Positions 11,901 to 22,978 of a stretch of DNA of 64,000 nucleotides are shown piece after piece; the stretch's first letter is position 1, and the number at the start of each line of letters is the position of its first letter. This DNA is from Perognathus longimembris pacificus (lineage: Eukaryota; Chordata; Mammalia; Rodentia; Heteromyidae): NCBI RefSeq assembly GCF_023159225.1, contig NC_063180.1, positions 8,243,297-8,307,296 on the forward strand. The letters run 5' to 3'. The translations under genes were made by a program, and so were the position numbers. The notes under the pieces were generated by a model. That model was not told the DNA's origin, did not search any database, and saw only the letters and a program-made list of their open reading frames with translations.

Positions 11901-12719
11901 AATAGGGGAAAGACTCGACAAATGGGACTACTACAAATTAAAAAGTTTCTGCACAGCTAAGGACATAGCCACCAAAATAGAAAGACAGCCAACCATATGG
12001 GAAAGGATCTTTACCAGCACAGCAACAGACAAAGGCCTAATATCTGTCATCTACAGAGATCTCAAAAAACTAAACCCCTCCAAGCCCAGTAAACCAATTA
12101 GGAAATGGGCAAAGGAGCTAAAGAGAGACTTCACAAGAGAAGAGATAAAAATGGCAAAGAAACACATGAGGAAATGCTCAACATCCCTGCTAGTGAAGGA
12201 AATGCAAATAAAAACAACCCTGAGATACCACCTCACCCCAGTTAGAATGGCCTATACTCTGAACTCAGGAAACAACAAATGCTGGAGGAGCTGTGGGGAA
12301 AGAGGAACCCTTCTCCATTGTTGGTGGGAGTGCAAAATAGTACAACCACTTTGGAAAACAGTATGGAGGTTTCTCAAAAAGCTCAATATATACCTACCGT
12401 ATGACCCAGCCATACCACTCCTAGGCATCTATCCTAAACAGCAGGTCCCAAGATATCAAAAAGACATTTGCACTTCCATGTTATCACTGCACAATTCACA
12501 ATAGCCAAAATATGGAATCAACCCAGATGCCCCTCCACATATGAATGGATCCAAAAAATATGGTACTTATACACAATGGAATACTATATAGCAATTAGAA
12601 ATGGTGAAATATTGTTATTTGCAGGGAAATGGTCAGAACTCGAACAAATCATGTTGAGCGAGACAAGCCTAGAACACAGAAAACAAAGGGGCATGATCTC
12701 CCTGATATATGACTGTTAA
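8926..12719 (+). pseudogene. L1 ORF2 (endonuclease/reverse transcriptase), broken, copy A
   Basis: ORF2p nicks DNA and reverse-transcribes L1 RNA at the nick. The frame starts M-E-G-E-K-T and shows, in order, the endonuclease domain (about 8940-9640, ending in the S-D-H-S-G-L-K block), the RT region (10,180-11,600) with [10 protein letters not shown] and [10 protein letters not shown], and a C-terminal Cys/His segment (C-W-R-S-C-G-E then H-C-W-W-E-C). The catalytic F-A-D-D box reads F-T-D-D here (10,992-11,003). Breaks include a frameshift with a stop at about 9062-9078, a stop at 9902, a deletion after about 10,010, stops near 10,390 and 10,777, and shifts near 11,000-11,190 and 12,490. The length of about 3.79 kb equals the usual family size. 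It is dead as a coding unit. Confidence 0.95.
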
Positions 12720-13189
12720 GATGGGGTGACGGGGAGACAGTAGACACCAGGTCTGTGAAACCAAAAACTTTTGTCAAATGGTATTTCCCACAGGTTTGGG
12801 TCAGCGACCCAACATTATGTAACTAAAACCAAACAACTACTCAACATATAAAGGTCAAAAATTGACCTCTCAGTGGAATACAACAGCTCAAAAGCTATGT
12901 ATGTACATTCATATAAGACTATTGTCGACATATTGTCTAATGTCGACCTTACATTTAAAGCCCTAGGAGAATTTTCTTTGGCACAGGCCACATGGCTACT
13001 GTATATGTTCTTGGTACATTGTGTATTGTATATATGTCTACCTGACCTAGGGAAGGGAAAGAAAATCAGGGTGTAAGATATCACAAGAAATGTACACACT
13101 GCCCTACTGTGTAACTGTATCCTTTTTGCACAACACCTTGTCAAAAAAAATTTGTTTAATTAATAAATAAATTACAATAAAAAGAAAGA
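12720..13189 (+). other. L1 3'UTR, long type
   Basis: It contains a segment of about 238 nt (roughly 12,760-12,996) also present in copy C, and in diverged form at 61.05-61.3 kb, but precisely absent from copies B and D. The tail ends in an A/T-rich stretch, not a pure A run. Confidence 0.85.
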
Positions 13190-13205
13190 AAGTAGAAAAC
13201 TTTGG

Positions 13206-13646
13206 AAGGCAGGACACAGAGGACCCAGCTGTAATGCTAGCTGTTAGAGAGGCCAAGACAAGGAGAACTGTGGTTCAAGACCATCCTGGGCAGAAAAGCT
13301 CATAGACCCCTTCTCAATCCTTACTTGACCCAAAGTCACACATGTGTCATCACAGGCTACACATGGGATGCTGAGATTGGGAGGATCACAAAACCAGACT
13401 AACCAAGAATCTGCAAGACTCCATGGCCACACAATGGAAACTGGCTGTGGTTGCTCATACCTGTATCCCATCAACAACACAGAGCCTTTATTGGACGGAT
13501 AACAGCTCAAGAGCCTACCTGAAAAGTGAAACTCTATCCTGGGATAGCTAGTGAAATTAACACTGGAGTCATGGCTCTATTCTCACACTGGTCTAGCAGG
13601 TGTGAGGCCTTGAATTAAACCCTCAGTACTGCCAACCAACACATAA
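13206..13646 (+). mobile_element. multimeric 7SL/B1-like plus ID-like composite, with TSD
   Basis: About 440 nt with three 7SL-like blocks ('gctgtaatgctagctg', 'caggctacacatgggatgct', 'tgctcatacctgtatccc') and an ID-like end ('gaattaaaccctcagtac'). It is flanked by a perfect 16-nt TSD AAGTAGAAAACTTTGG at 13,190-13,205 and 13,647-13,662, so it appears to have moved as one unit. Confidence 0.6.
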
Positions 13647-13662
13647 AAGTAGAAAACTTTGG

Positions 13663-14178
13663 GAGAATGATGTCACATTTTCCAATAAGTCATGGTTCCT
13701 ATATAGCAGATATTTAAGATGTTTTCAGGTGTTATGGTTCTTAGCTCTCTTTCATTCCACATGTGTACTTATAGAGAACCATGAAACTTATAGCAGGAAA
13801 ATACATTTGTGATTGGGTGCTCAGAGCATTAAAGAATGATCCAAAACAATAGCATTAATCTAACAGTTGGGATACAGATGATAGGTAGAACTCTAAAGCT
13901 GTAGAGAATTAAATATTGGGAGAAGAAATTAACTTCAGTTCATTAGTCTCTGTTTCTCATTTAGCCAAAAGGAGTATGGTAGGCAGCTATTTCTAGACTG
14001 ATTTATGGCTTTGGCAGCCTACAAATAATCATTGAAAGACCTAATTTGTTTGTTATATGCTAATTACTTAGGGGAGCTTATTAAAGATAAGGTTGAATAG
14101 GTATCAAGTGTAATACCAGGAAGGATTAGGGTGTTTTGTGCTTGATGGGAGTAGGAAGTTGAAAGACAGATAGATGTG
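13663..14178. other. spacer between convergent L1 copies; nothing recognised
   Basis: AT-rich, apparently single-copy sequence. It lies at the centre of the L1 A / L1 B inverted repeat. Confidence 0.6.
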
Positions 14179-14419
14179 TTCAGCAGGATATTTTTTTTGA
14201 GTTTTTTTTTTATTAATTGAACATAATTTTTTTTACAAGGTGTTGTGCAAAGAGGGTGCAGTTACATAGTAGGGCAGTGTGTACATTTCTTGTGATATCT
14301 TACGACCTGTTTTTCTATCCCTTGTCTAGGTCAGGTAGACATATATGCAATATACAATGTATCAAGAACATATACAGTATTCACAGACTTGGTCTCTACT
14401 GTCTCTCCGTCTCCCTTTG

Positions 14420-17400
14420 TTAACAGTCATATATCAGGGAGATCATGCCCCTTTGTTTTCTGTGTTCTAGGCTTGTCTCACTCAACATTATTTGTTCGAG
14501 TTCTGACCATTTCCCTGCAAATAACAATATTTCACCATTTCTAATCGCTATGTAGTATTCCATTGTGTATAAGTACCATATTTTTGGATCCATTTGTCTG
14601 TGGAGGGGCATCTGGGTTGTTTCCATATTTTGGCTATTGTGAATTGTGCCGCGATAAACATGGAAGTGCAAATGTCTTTTTGATATCTTGGGACCTGCTG
14701 TTCAGGATAGATGCCTAGGAGTGGTATGGCTGGGTCATACGGTAGGTATATATTGAGCTTTTGAGAAAATCCTCCATACTGTTTTCCAAAGTGGTTGTAC
14801 TATTTTGCACTCCCACCAACAATGGAGAAGGGTTCCTCTTTCCCCACAGCTCCTCCAGCATTTGTTGTTTCCTGAGTTCAGAGTATAGGCCATTCTAACT
14901 GGGGTGAGGTGGTATCTCAGGGTTGTTTTTATTTGCATTTCCTTCACTAGCAGGGATGTTGAGCATTTCCTCATGTGTTTCTTTGCCATTTTTATCTCTT
15001 CTCTTGTGAAGTCTCTCTTTAGCTCCTTTGCCCATTTCCTAATTGGTTTACTGGGCTTGGAGGGGTTTAGTTTTTTGAGATCTCTGTAGATGACAGATAT
15101 TAGGCCTTTGTCTGTTGCTGTGCTGGTAAAGATCCTTTCCCATATGGTTGGCTGTCTTTCTATTTTGGTGGCTATGTCCTTAGCTGTGCAGAAACTTTTT
15201 AATTTGTAGTAGTCCCATTTGTCGAGTCTTTCCCCTATTTGTTGTGCCCCTGGGACTGTATTCAGGAAGTTCCTTCCTGTGCCTATAAGTTCTAGCATCT
15301 TTCCTACTCTGTCTTTCAGTAGTTTCAAGGATTCAGGTCTGATATTGAGGTCCTTGATCCATTTTGAGTTGATCTTGGTGCATGGTGATAGGCTTGGGTC
15401 TACTTTGAGTTTTCTGCATATGGCTGCCCAGTTCTCCCAGCACCAGTAGTTGAAGAGGCTATGTTTATTCCATTGTATGTCTTTAGCTCCTTTGTCGAAT
15501 ATCAGTTGGCTGTAAGAGTGCGGTTTTATTTCTGGGTCTTCAATTCTAATTCACTGGTCTTCTGATCTGTTTTTATACCAATACCATGCTGTTTTTGTTA
15601 TGATGGCCTTGTAGTAGAGCTTGAAGTCTGGTATTGTGATACCTCCTGCACTGCTCTTTTTTGCCTAGAATTGCTTTGGCTCTTCTAGGTCTTTTGCTGT
15701 TCCATATGAATTTATGGTTTGGTTTCTCTATTTCCGTGAAAAATGTGGCTGGGATTTTGATAGGTATTGCATTGAATTTGTATAACAATTTGGGCAATAT
15801 GGCCATTTTCACTATATTGATTCTGCCTACCCATGAGCATGGGAGGTCTTTCCATCTCCTTGTGTCTTCTTTGATTTCCCTTATTAGATTTTTGTAGTTT
15901 GCATTGAATAGGTCCGTCACGTCCTTGGTTAAGTTGATCCCTAGGTAATTTATTCTTTTTTTGGCTAGTGTAAATGGAATTGTTTCCATAATTTCCTTTT
16001 CTGTTTGTCTATTGCTGGTGTACAGAAAACTGCTGATTTTTGTGGATTGATTTTGTATCCTGCTACTTTGCCAAATTGGTTTATTAGGTGTAGGAGTTTG
16101 GGTACTGAATATTTGGGTCCTTCAGATATAAGATCATGTCGTCTGCGAATAGGGATAGTTTGATTTCTTCTTTGCCGATGTGGATCCCTTTGATGTCCTC
16201 CTCTTGCCTTATTGCTATGGCTAGGGATTCCAGCACTATGTTGAAAAGAAGTGGGGAGAGTGGGCATCCTTGTCTTGTTCCTGAGTTTAGGGGGGAATGA
16301 TTTTAGTTTCTCTCCATTTAATATGATATTAGCAGGTGGTCTGTTTTATATGGCTTTTATTGTTTTGAGGAATGTTCCATCTATTCCTGTTCTCTCCAAA
16401 GCTTTTAATAGGTATGGATGTTGTATTTTGTCAAAGGCTTTTTGGGCATCAACTGAGATAACAATGTAATTCTTAATTTTAGATCTGTTTATGTGGTGAA
16501 TTACGTTGATTGATTTACGGATGTTGAACCATCCTTGTGACTGTGGGATGAAGCCTACTTGGTCATGATGTATGATTTTCTTGACCAGTTTCTGGATCCT
16601 GTTAGCTAATATTTTATTGAGGAGCTTTGCGTCTGTGTTCATTAGTGATATTGGTCTGGAGTTCTCTTTTTTGTTGGGTCTTTGCCTGGTTTGGGAATGA
16701 GTATGATATTAGCTTCGTAGAATGAGTTTGGGATTTCTCCCTCTGTTTCTATTTCATGGAAGAGTTTGAGGAGTATTGGTATTAGCTCCTTACTAAAGGT
16801 TTTATAGAATTCGTTGGTGAATCCATCTGGGCCTGGGCTTTTCTTAGTAGGGAGGTTCTTGATTACCTCCTGTATCTCACCGTAAGTTATTGGTTTATTT
16901 AGTTGATTTATTTCTTCTTGGTTCAGTTTGGGCAGTTTATACTTTTGTAAGAATTGATCCATTTCTGTAAAATTATTGTTTTTTTCCTGAGTAGTGGTTT
17001 TGGAAATAGCTCCTTATGATTGTTTGAATATCGTGTGTACTTGTTGTAATTTTTCCGGTGGAGTCCCTGATTTTACGTATATGAGTCTCTTCTCTTCTTT
17101 TTTTTGTAAGTCTTGCAAGGGGTCTGTCAATTTTGTTTATTTTCTCAAAGAACCAGCTTTTAGTCTTATTTATTTGTGGAATGGTCTTTCTATTTTCAAT
17201 CAGATTTATCTCTTCTTTAATCTTTGTGATTTCTCCCCTCCTAGTCATTTTAGATTCTGTCATTTCTTGTTTCTACAGTTGTTTTAGTTTCATCGTGAGG
17301 GTATTCACCTGCTCTACTTCCATTCTTTTAATGTGGGTGCTGAGTGCAATGATCTTGCCCCTCAGTACTGCCTTACCTGTGTACCATAGGTTTCTTTGTG

Positions 17401-18244
17401 ATGTATTTTCTTTGTCATTGTGGCTTATGAATTCATTGATTTCATCTTTAATTTGGTCTGTGGCCCAAGTGTTGGATAGCAGCGTGGCGTTTAGCCTCCA
17501 AGAATGTGTATAGCCTCTGTGGTATCCTTTGTTGTTGAGGGTTACCTTTAATCCACTGTGATCAGATATAATACATGGGATGATGTCAATACTTTTGTAT
17601 TTGCTGAGGTTCTTTGTGTGGGCTATGACGTGGTCTATTTTGGAATATGATCCATGGGTGGCTGAAAAGAAGGTGTATTGGGTCTCTGTAGGGTGGAAAG
17701 TTCTATATAGGTCTGTTAGATCCATTTGGGAAATGGTGTTATTTAGGTCCTCAGCTCCCTTACTAATCATCTGGGAGTTGGATCTGTCTCTTGGAGAGAG
17801 AGGAGTATTAAAGTCCACTATGATTGTGTTTGGGTCTATCTTGTTCTGTAGTTCTGTGAGAATTTGCTTGACATATGTAGGGCCTCTTTTGTTCGGTGAG
17901 TATATATTTATCACCGTGATTTCTTGATTCTGGATTTTTCTTTGTGTTAATATGTAGTGTCCTTCTTTGTCTTTTTGAGTGGACTTTAATGAGAAGTCCA
18001 GCTTGTCTGAGATCAGAATGGCCACACATGCTGTTTTGGTGGGTGCATTTGCTTGGTAGATCTTGCTCCATCCTTTCATTCGAAGCCTGTTTTTTTCCCT
18101 TGCTGTAAGGTGGGTCTCTTGTAGACAGCAGATGTCAACTTTTTGTTTGTGAATCCATTTTGCCAGTCTGCTCCTCTTTATCGGGGAGTTTAAACCATTT
18201 ATATTTAAAGAGATCAAGGATAAGGGTGTTTTTTCTCCTTCCAT
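14420..18244 (-). pseudogene. L1 ORF2, broken, copy B
   Basis: Reads from M-E-G-E-K-T-P through the endonuclease domain in one 323-codon frame (17,273-18,244), which ends at a stop. A one-residue deletion is visible where N-T-I-I-V is followed directly by D-F-N-T-P. The RT segment continues in pieces: 16,642-16,962 holds [10 protein letters not shown], and 16,346-16,642 holds [10 protein letters not shown]. The catalytic F-A-D-D is at 16,138-16,149 and intact. The Cys/His region lies at 14,735-15,328 (C-W-R-S-C-G-E). The natural stop is at 14,420-14,422. At least five frame breaks separate these pieces, so no full-length protein is possible, although each block is well preserved. Confidence 0.95.
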
Positions 18245-18286
18245 TTTCTTGTTGGGCTGTTTTTTCCTCTTTTTTTTTTCCTGTCT

Positions 18287-19454
18287 TTAGTGAGCTGGTC
18301 TTTCTGCTGGACTTTGGCTATTGAAGTTTCTTTCTGATTCTGTCTGTTTGTCTTTTACGATCTCTGTTGGTTGGGGTTCCCCTCTTAATATTCGCTGTAG
18401 GGCTGGTTTTTTATTCACATACTCCTTTAGCTCCTCTTTGGTGTGGAAAGATCTGGTTCTCCCTTCGAATGAACTCCAATTTTGCTGGATATTTGATCTG
18501 AGGTTGTAATTTGTTATTCTGAAGTACTTGGATGGTGTTCTTCCACTCACTTCGAGCTTGGTAAGTTTGTGTGGATAAGTCGGATGTTATTCGAATCCTC
18601 TTCCCATTGAAAAAAGTTTCCTTCTTCGCTTTGGCTGAATTCAGAATTTGCTCTTTAATCTTGAGGTCTGTAGTCTTGAATATTATGTGCCTTGGGGTGG
18701 CTTTCCTGGGATCTGGCCTGCCAGGTGTCCTATAGGCTTCGGTTATCTGGATGGGGTCCCCTGTGAGATTGGGGAAGTTTTCTGCAAGAACTTTATTGAG
18801 AACATGATTAAGCCCTCTGTTCTGGTATTCGGCTCCTTCTTCTATTCCAATTATGTGCAGATTATATCTCCTGTCTTTGTCCATTAGTTCCTGGATTAGT
18901 CTTCCCTGAAGCTTCACCTTTTCTTGGAGTGTGGTCATTTTCTGGTTGTTGTCAGCTGCTTCATCGTCTAGGCGAGAGATTCTGGATTCTATATGGTCCA
19001 CTCTTTGTGTTATGGTTTCAATTGCGGAGTTTATGGATGTCAGAGAGCTATTTATGGTTGTCATATCAGCTCTGATCGTGGAAATTTCTTCCTTTAAAGA
19101 GTTGTATTTTAAATCTATTTTTTCATGCATTTCAATTCTCAGGATGTGGAGATTTTCTTTAAAGGCAGCTTGCATTGTATCCATTTTTGCTTCCATTTCT
19201 TTAATTGAGCCTTGCATTGTATCCATTTTTGCTTCCATTTCTTTCTTGGCTTCCTGGGTGTCCTTCCAGATTTCTGCTCTAAACTCCTGGAATTGTTTTC
19301 TGATTTCATTTCTGATGCTTTCGATCATTCCTGTGAACATGGCCTCATTTGCTTTTTTAGTCTCCATCTCCTCTTCAGTCGTGCTGCTTTTTGGAGCTGG
19401 CAAGTTGGCTTGCCCTTTGATGAACTGAGTTATGTTTCTTTGTGATTTGCGCAT
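18287..19454 (-). pseudogene. L1 ORF1, nearly intact, one visible 2-nt frameshift, copy B
   Basis: The frame opens at least at 19,535, but the Met at 19,452-19,454 (M-R-K-S-Q-R-N) aligns with the start in copy A. It has a charged N-terminus, a long coiled coil with a 14-residue tandem duplication (E-A-K-M-D-T-M-Q repeated; DNA at 19,169-19,244), then an RNA-recognition segment (N-L-H-I-I-G-I-E-E-G) and a basic C-terminal domain (Y-R-T-P-G-R-P-D-P, then P-R-H-I-I-F-K). A loss of 2 nt near 18,466-18,470 shifts the frame about 60 codons before the normal end at 18,287. About 42 nt separate it from ORF2. The role is RNA binding in the L1 particle. Confidence 0.93.
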
Positions 19455-20644
19455 CTGGAGGTCTGTGTAGATCTTCCCTCCCTTCTGTGTAGGCGTGTCT
19501 ACGGCAGCAGGTGCTGTCGCTGTGGCCCCGCCCACCAGTGCAGGTACGCCTATCAGAGTGGGCGCTGTCGCCGCGGGCCCCGCCCTCCTGTGCGCTGTGC
19601 GTCCACTACAAGAGGCACTTTAGCGGGATATGCCTCCCAGAGCAAGCCCCGGGTTGTTGGGTTGTGCTTGCACCCTCCTGCGAGTCCGTTGGGGGGGGGC
19701 GGTATGGGTGGGGTCCAGTGGGATCGACTGTCCGGGTGTGGCTTGGCACCCTCAGACCTCGCCTCCACTGCGAGGGGGGGACGTGATCAGGCTCAGGTGA
19801 CCCTGCTGGGCTGGTATTGCCCACCAGCGCCTGTGATTTTAGTTGTAAGAGTCTGCTGGGTCCAGGCGCCTCGGGTGGGGCTTGCACTGCTGGCCATCCC
19901 CTGGCCCCTGTTGGGAAGGGGTGGGGCCGGTTCTGCCAGTTCAGGAACCTGTGGGGCCTTGGGGCTGCTCCGCCCTTTCCCTGCTAAACTGACTTCCCAG
20001 TTCCTGATGGGGGCTCCCCGCCTGATTTGGGGGTTCTTTGTCCCCTCGGGGTGGGGAGGGAGAGGGAGGGAGATCTACCTTCTTTGTTGGGCTTGGGTCT
20101 CTGATAGCTGGTCTCCCGTTGGGGGAGGGGATAATGGGAGCACTCACAGTTGCTGCTTTGTGTGTGTGTCCCGCACAGCCATTGGCCCTTCAGGGGTTGG
20201 TGAAGTGTCATGGTGGCTTCCCCGGTTCCCTCTTTCTGCCACGCTGGGTTCCCTTGTCTGAGCCCGGTGTGGACCCGAACTTCTCGTCGCTGCCGGTGTG
20301 TGTCTTGGTCCGCACCCTGCCTTGTGTCCGTGGGGTCTCCCGCTATATGAATTCTGCGCTCCTGGCAGCCTGTCTGCCGATCGCCGGGTTCCCCTTTCCC
20401 AGCCTGGCCCTGTTTGGGCCAGGGTTGGCTGGTGGGGGGAGGTGCCCCGGAGAATCTCCAGCTCCGTGTAGGTTTTCGGTTCTTCTTTTTTGCTCCTTTT
20501 TGTTTTCCTGCGTTTCTCCACTGCTTCTGGCTGCTGGTTTTGCTGGGTTCTTGATGGGGTGTTGGGTGTTGGAGTTCCCAGCTCGCTATTTAGTTGGAGC
20601 GAGTCGGGGTGCCTCCCTATTCTGTCGGTGCCATCTTTCTTCTT
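19455..20644 (-). promoter_or_regulatory. L1 copy B 5'UTR, internal promoter region
   Basis: GC-rich leader of about 1.19 kb, shorter than in copy A (1.6 kb). It contains at least two diverged copies of the unit seen in copy A ('cctatcagagtgggcgctgt', plus strand, near 19,550). Promoter function is inferred from L1 biology. Open frames here on both strands are composition artefacts. Confidence 0.7.
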
Positions 20645-20662
20645 TTCAGCAGGATATTTTTT

Positions 20663-22392
20663 AATCAAGAGTAATAGTACATAATTCAGAAAATTCAGTT
20701 AATAAATTAGCCAAGAAAGAAGAATCAGACTTTAGATGGATAAAATAGTAGGCAAAGGATGTTGGAGTGGAGAGCATTTTCATGTCAGAGCAAGTACAAA
20801 TGGAAGGGTATAGAAAAGAACCCAATTGGATGAGTGATTAAGAAACCAGTGTTTGTGACGATCCTGCAGGTGCTGCTGCTGCAGGAAGTTCTTTAACTCA
20901 TTATATTGTGGAGAGGGAGAGTCACAACACTCAGTCTTTGCCTGAGTCAACCTGCTCCATCTGTGAAGCTCTAGCTACCATTCACATGGGATTGATGGCA
21001 GGCTTTGTTCAGAGAGACTTGGAGATCTGTGTGTTCCCAATTATTCCGATGCATTTGAGACACTGAAAAAAATGGTGTTTCATCTCCAGCAAGGTGGTTT
21101 TGTGAAATATGTAGCCTTACTTTCTCTTAACCATTCCTTAGGCTTGCTTTTGAGCAACAATATTCTACATCTTTCATAAGACTAAGGGCCTTAAATAACA
21201 TTTCCAATCATGAAAATGAACTGCATTAGTCCACTTTTCTGCTCCTTTATCTGGCTGTAATTTTTTAAAAACTCTACCAAATTAGGAATCAGTCTCAGTC
21301 CTCCTCTCTCTGCCTCTAACAGTATTCTTTCTCCTCCAGTTCTCTTTTCACCTTCTCTTATTTCTGTAATTCTTTCCTCAATCTATTTCAACTACCAACC
21401 AATCAAGAGTGCTCTTGTGCCATAGTTTTCACTGGAAAATTCTACTCGTGATTTTTTATGTGTTTCTTAGATATTAGCCATAGAATTAATACTGACAGTG
21501 GTGGTAGTGGCAGGAGAAGCTGTAGCTGTGGTGGTTGCAATAGAAAGGATGTAACACCTTTGCAGCAGTACAGCCTCAGTGACATCACACTTTATAAAGC
21601 ATTAAATACCCTTTCCCACTGTTACCCTTTGATCCTCCCAAAAACCCTCTCACAAATCTATGGAAGGTTAACCACCAATTAATGAACTATCATTTGTTGA
21701 GAACCAATTAAGTCACAGAGGACCCCCACAAATACAAACTGAGGTTTCTCACCTGAAAGTTTGTACAACCAATTACAAAGCAGTAGTCTATAAAGGCAAA
21801 CAAGTAAACAGGGCTGTAATGCTATAAATCTGTAGAAAATGTAAAGACAATGCCCCGTGGTAGCCAGAGGAAGTTTCTAGGTGGTAGCAGAACTCGAGCA
21901 TACACTGAGACGGGGAATTCTCATCAGGTAGACAATGTGAAAAGGCAAGGATGTGGGGAAGTGGATAAAGAAAGGGCAGAAGAAAAGTCCAGCTCCTGCA
22001 TTAGGAGAAATTATGAGTTCATATGTTCATGACAGAAAGTCACCATTTGATAAAACTTGACATATACAATATTTTCTATATGTATGTATTATGTGTATGT
22101 ATATATCTCTATGCATGCATATATATGTCCAAAATTCAGTTGTATAGAAGATTCTATTACGCTGTTAATTTTTTAACACAATGACTCAGGTAAATACGTG
22201 AAGAAATTTCTAGAAAATGTATGCCACCCATTGTGTTGATTTTATATTCTCTTCCCCAAATCCCATGATATCTTCTAACTTCTCTATTTTGTATCTATTT
22301 AGGTCTTTTTTTGTATTTTAAGCAATTTCTTAGATCTGTCTTCAAATTCACCAGTATTTGTATAAGATATATACCTACATAGATAAGAAGAG
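20663..22392. other. no recognisable feature
   Basis: About 1.7 kb of mixed sequence without an identified repeat or gene. Short frames only. A TG/TA-rich patch lies at 22,078-22,130. Confidence 0.5.
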
Positions 22393-22434
22393 AGGTAGGT
22401 AGATAGATAGATAGATAGACAGATAGATAGATAA
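22393..22434. repeat. (TAGA)n microsatellite
   Basis: GATA/TAGA tetranucleotide tract with a few interruptions. Confidence 0.9.
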
Positions 22435-22483
22435 ATCTCCACTGTTTACTACAATGTTGAATTTCAAGTAATTTATTTTATGT

Positions 22484-22727
22484 TACTTACTTTTTTGTCA
22501 GTCATGAGGCTTGAACCCTGGGCCTGGGCACTGTCCCTTAGCTCTTCTGCCCAGGACTAGTGCTCTACCACTTTCAGCCATAGCACTACTTATGGTTTTC
22601 TGGTTGTTAACTAAAGGTAAGAGTCTCATGGACTTTCCTGTCTGGGCTGGCTTCAAACTGTGATCCTTAGATCTCAGCCTCCTGAGTAGCTAGGATTACA
22701 GATGTGAACCACTAGTGCCCTGCTAAG
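22484..22727 (-). mobile_element. 7SL/B1-like plus Geo SINE
   Basis: The right monomer ('cttgaaccctgggcctggg') and then the left 7SL-like part ('cctgagtagctaggattaca') lie in reverse orientation. A 10-nt TSD TATTTTATGT lies at about 22,474 and 22,728. Confidence 0.85.
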
Positions 22728-22978
22728 TATTTTATGTCTGAAATTCTCTTCAAGTATTTTCAAGTATTTCTATTTTATGATATTCCATGATTACCTTGCA
22801 GTTTCATATTTTCTTAATATTTTAGAATTGTTAACTTCAAAGTCTTCTCTTTTTTCTTTGTTGCATTTTTTGGTTGTATTTGTTTGTTTGTTTGTTTTCT
22901 ATCTGTCTTGCAAGTCATGCATTGGCTTCCTTTCTGAGCTTGGGAAGAAATATGTGTTCATCTTTAGCTAGAACTCTT

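Larger units (their letters stand above)
5936..13189 (+). mobile_element. near full-length L1 (copy A)
   Basis: About 7.25 kb including an inserted SINE. It starts with the same 5' end as copy B ('agatggcaccg'), has a GC-rich 5'UTR of about 1.6 kb, then broken ORF1 (7540-8884), broken ORF2 (8926-12719), a long-type 3'UTR and an A/T-rich tail. No convincing TSD was found; the right edge touches the TSD of a later or earlier SINE. It carries the endonuclease, RT and Cys-rich C-terminal regions in order, but with several frameshifts, so it is non-autonomous. Confidence 0.95.
14197..20644 (-). mobile_element. full-length L1 (copy B) with TSD
   Basis: About 6.45 kb, complete from the 5' end ('agatggcaccg' on the minus strand at about 20,640) to the A-rich tail at 14,191-14,213. 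The 18-nt TSD TTCAGCAGGATATTTTTT lies at 14,179-14,196 and 20,645-20,662. Read on the element's strand, the upstream junction is ATT/AAAAAA, a textbook L1 endonuclease target. It has the short-type 3'UTR. ORF1 has a single visible 2-nt frameshift; ORF2 has several breaks. It is younger-looking than copy A, with the catalytic F-A-D-D retained. Confidence 0.97.

Noticed and set aside
5936..13189. Clear TSD for L1 copy A
   Set aside because: Compared the flanks at 5.91-5.94 kb and 13.18-13.21 kb and found no convincing duplication; the direct repeat at 13,190 pairs with 13,647 instead.
14904..15089. 61-codon frame repeated at 12,051, 14,904 and 36,052
   Set aside because: Antisense shadow of the conserved ORF2 C-terminus in three L1 copies, not an independent conserved gene.
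19500..20640. CpG-island promoter of a host gene
   Set aside because: The GC-rich block coincides exactly with the L1 copy B 5'UTR and no host exon follows it.
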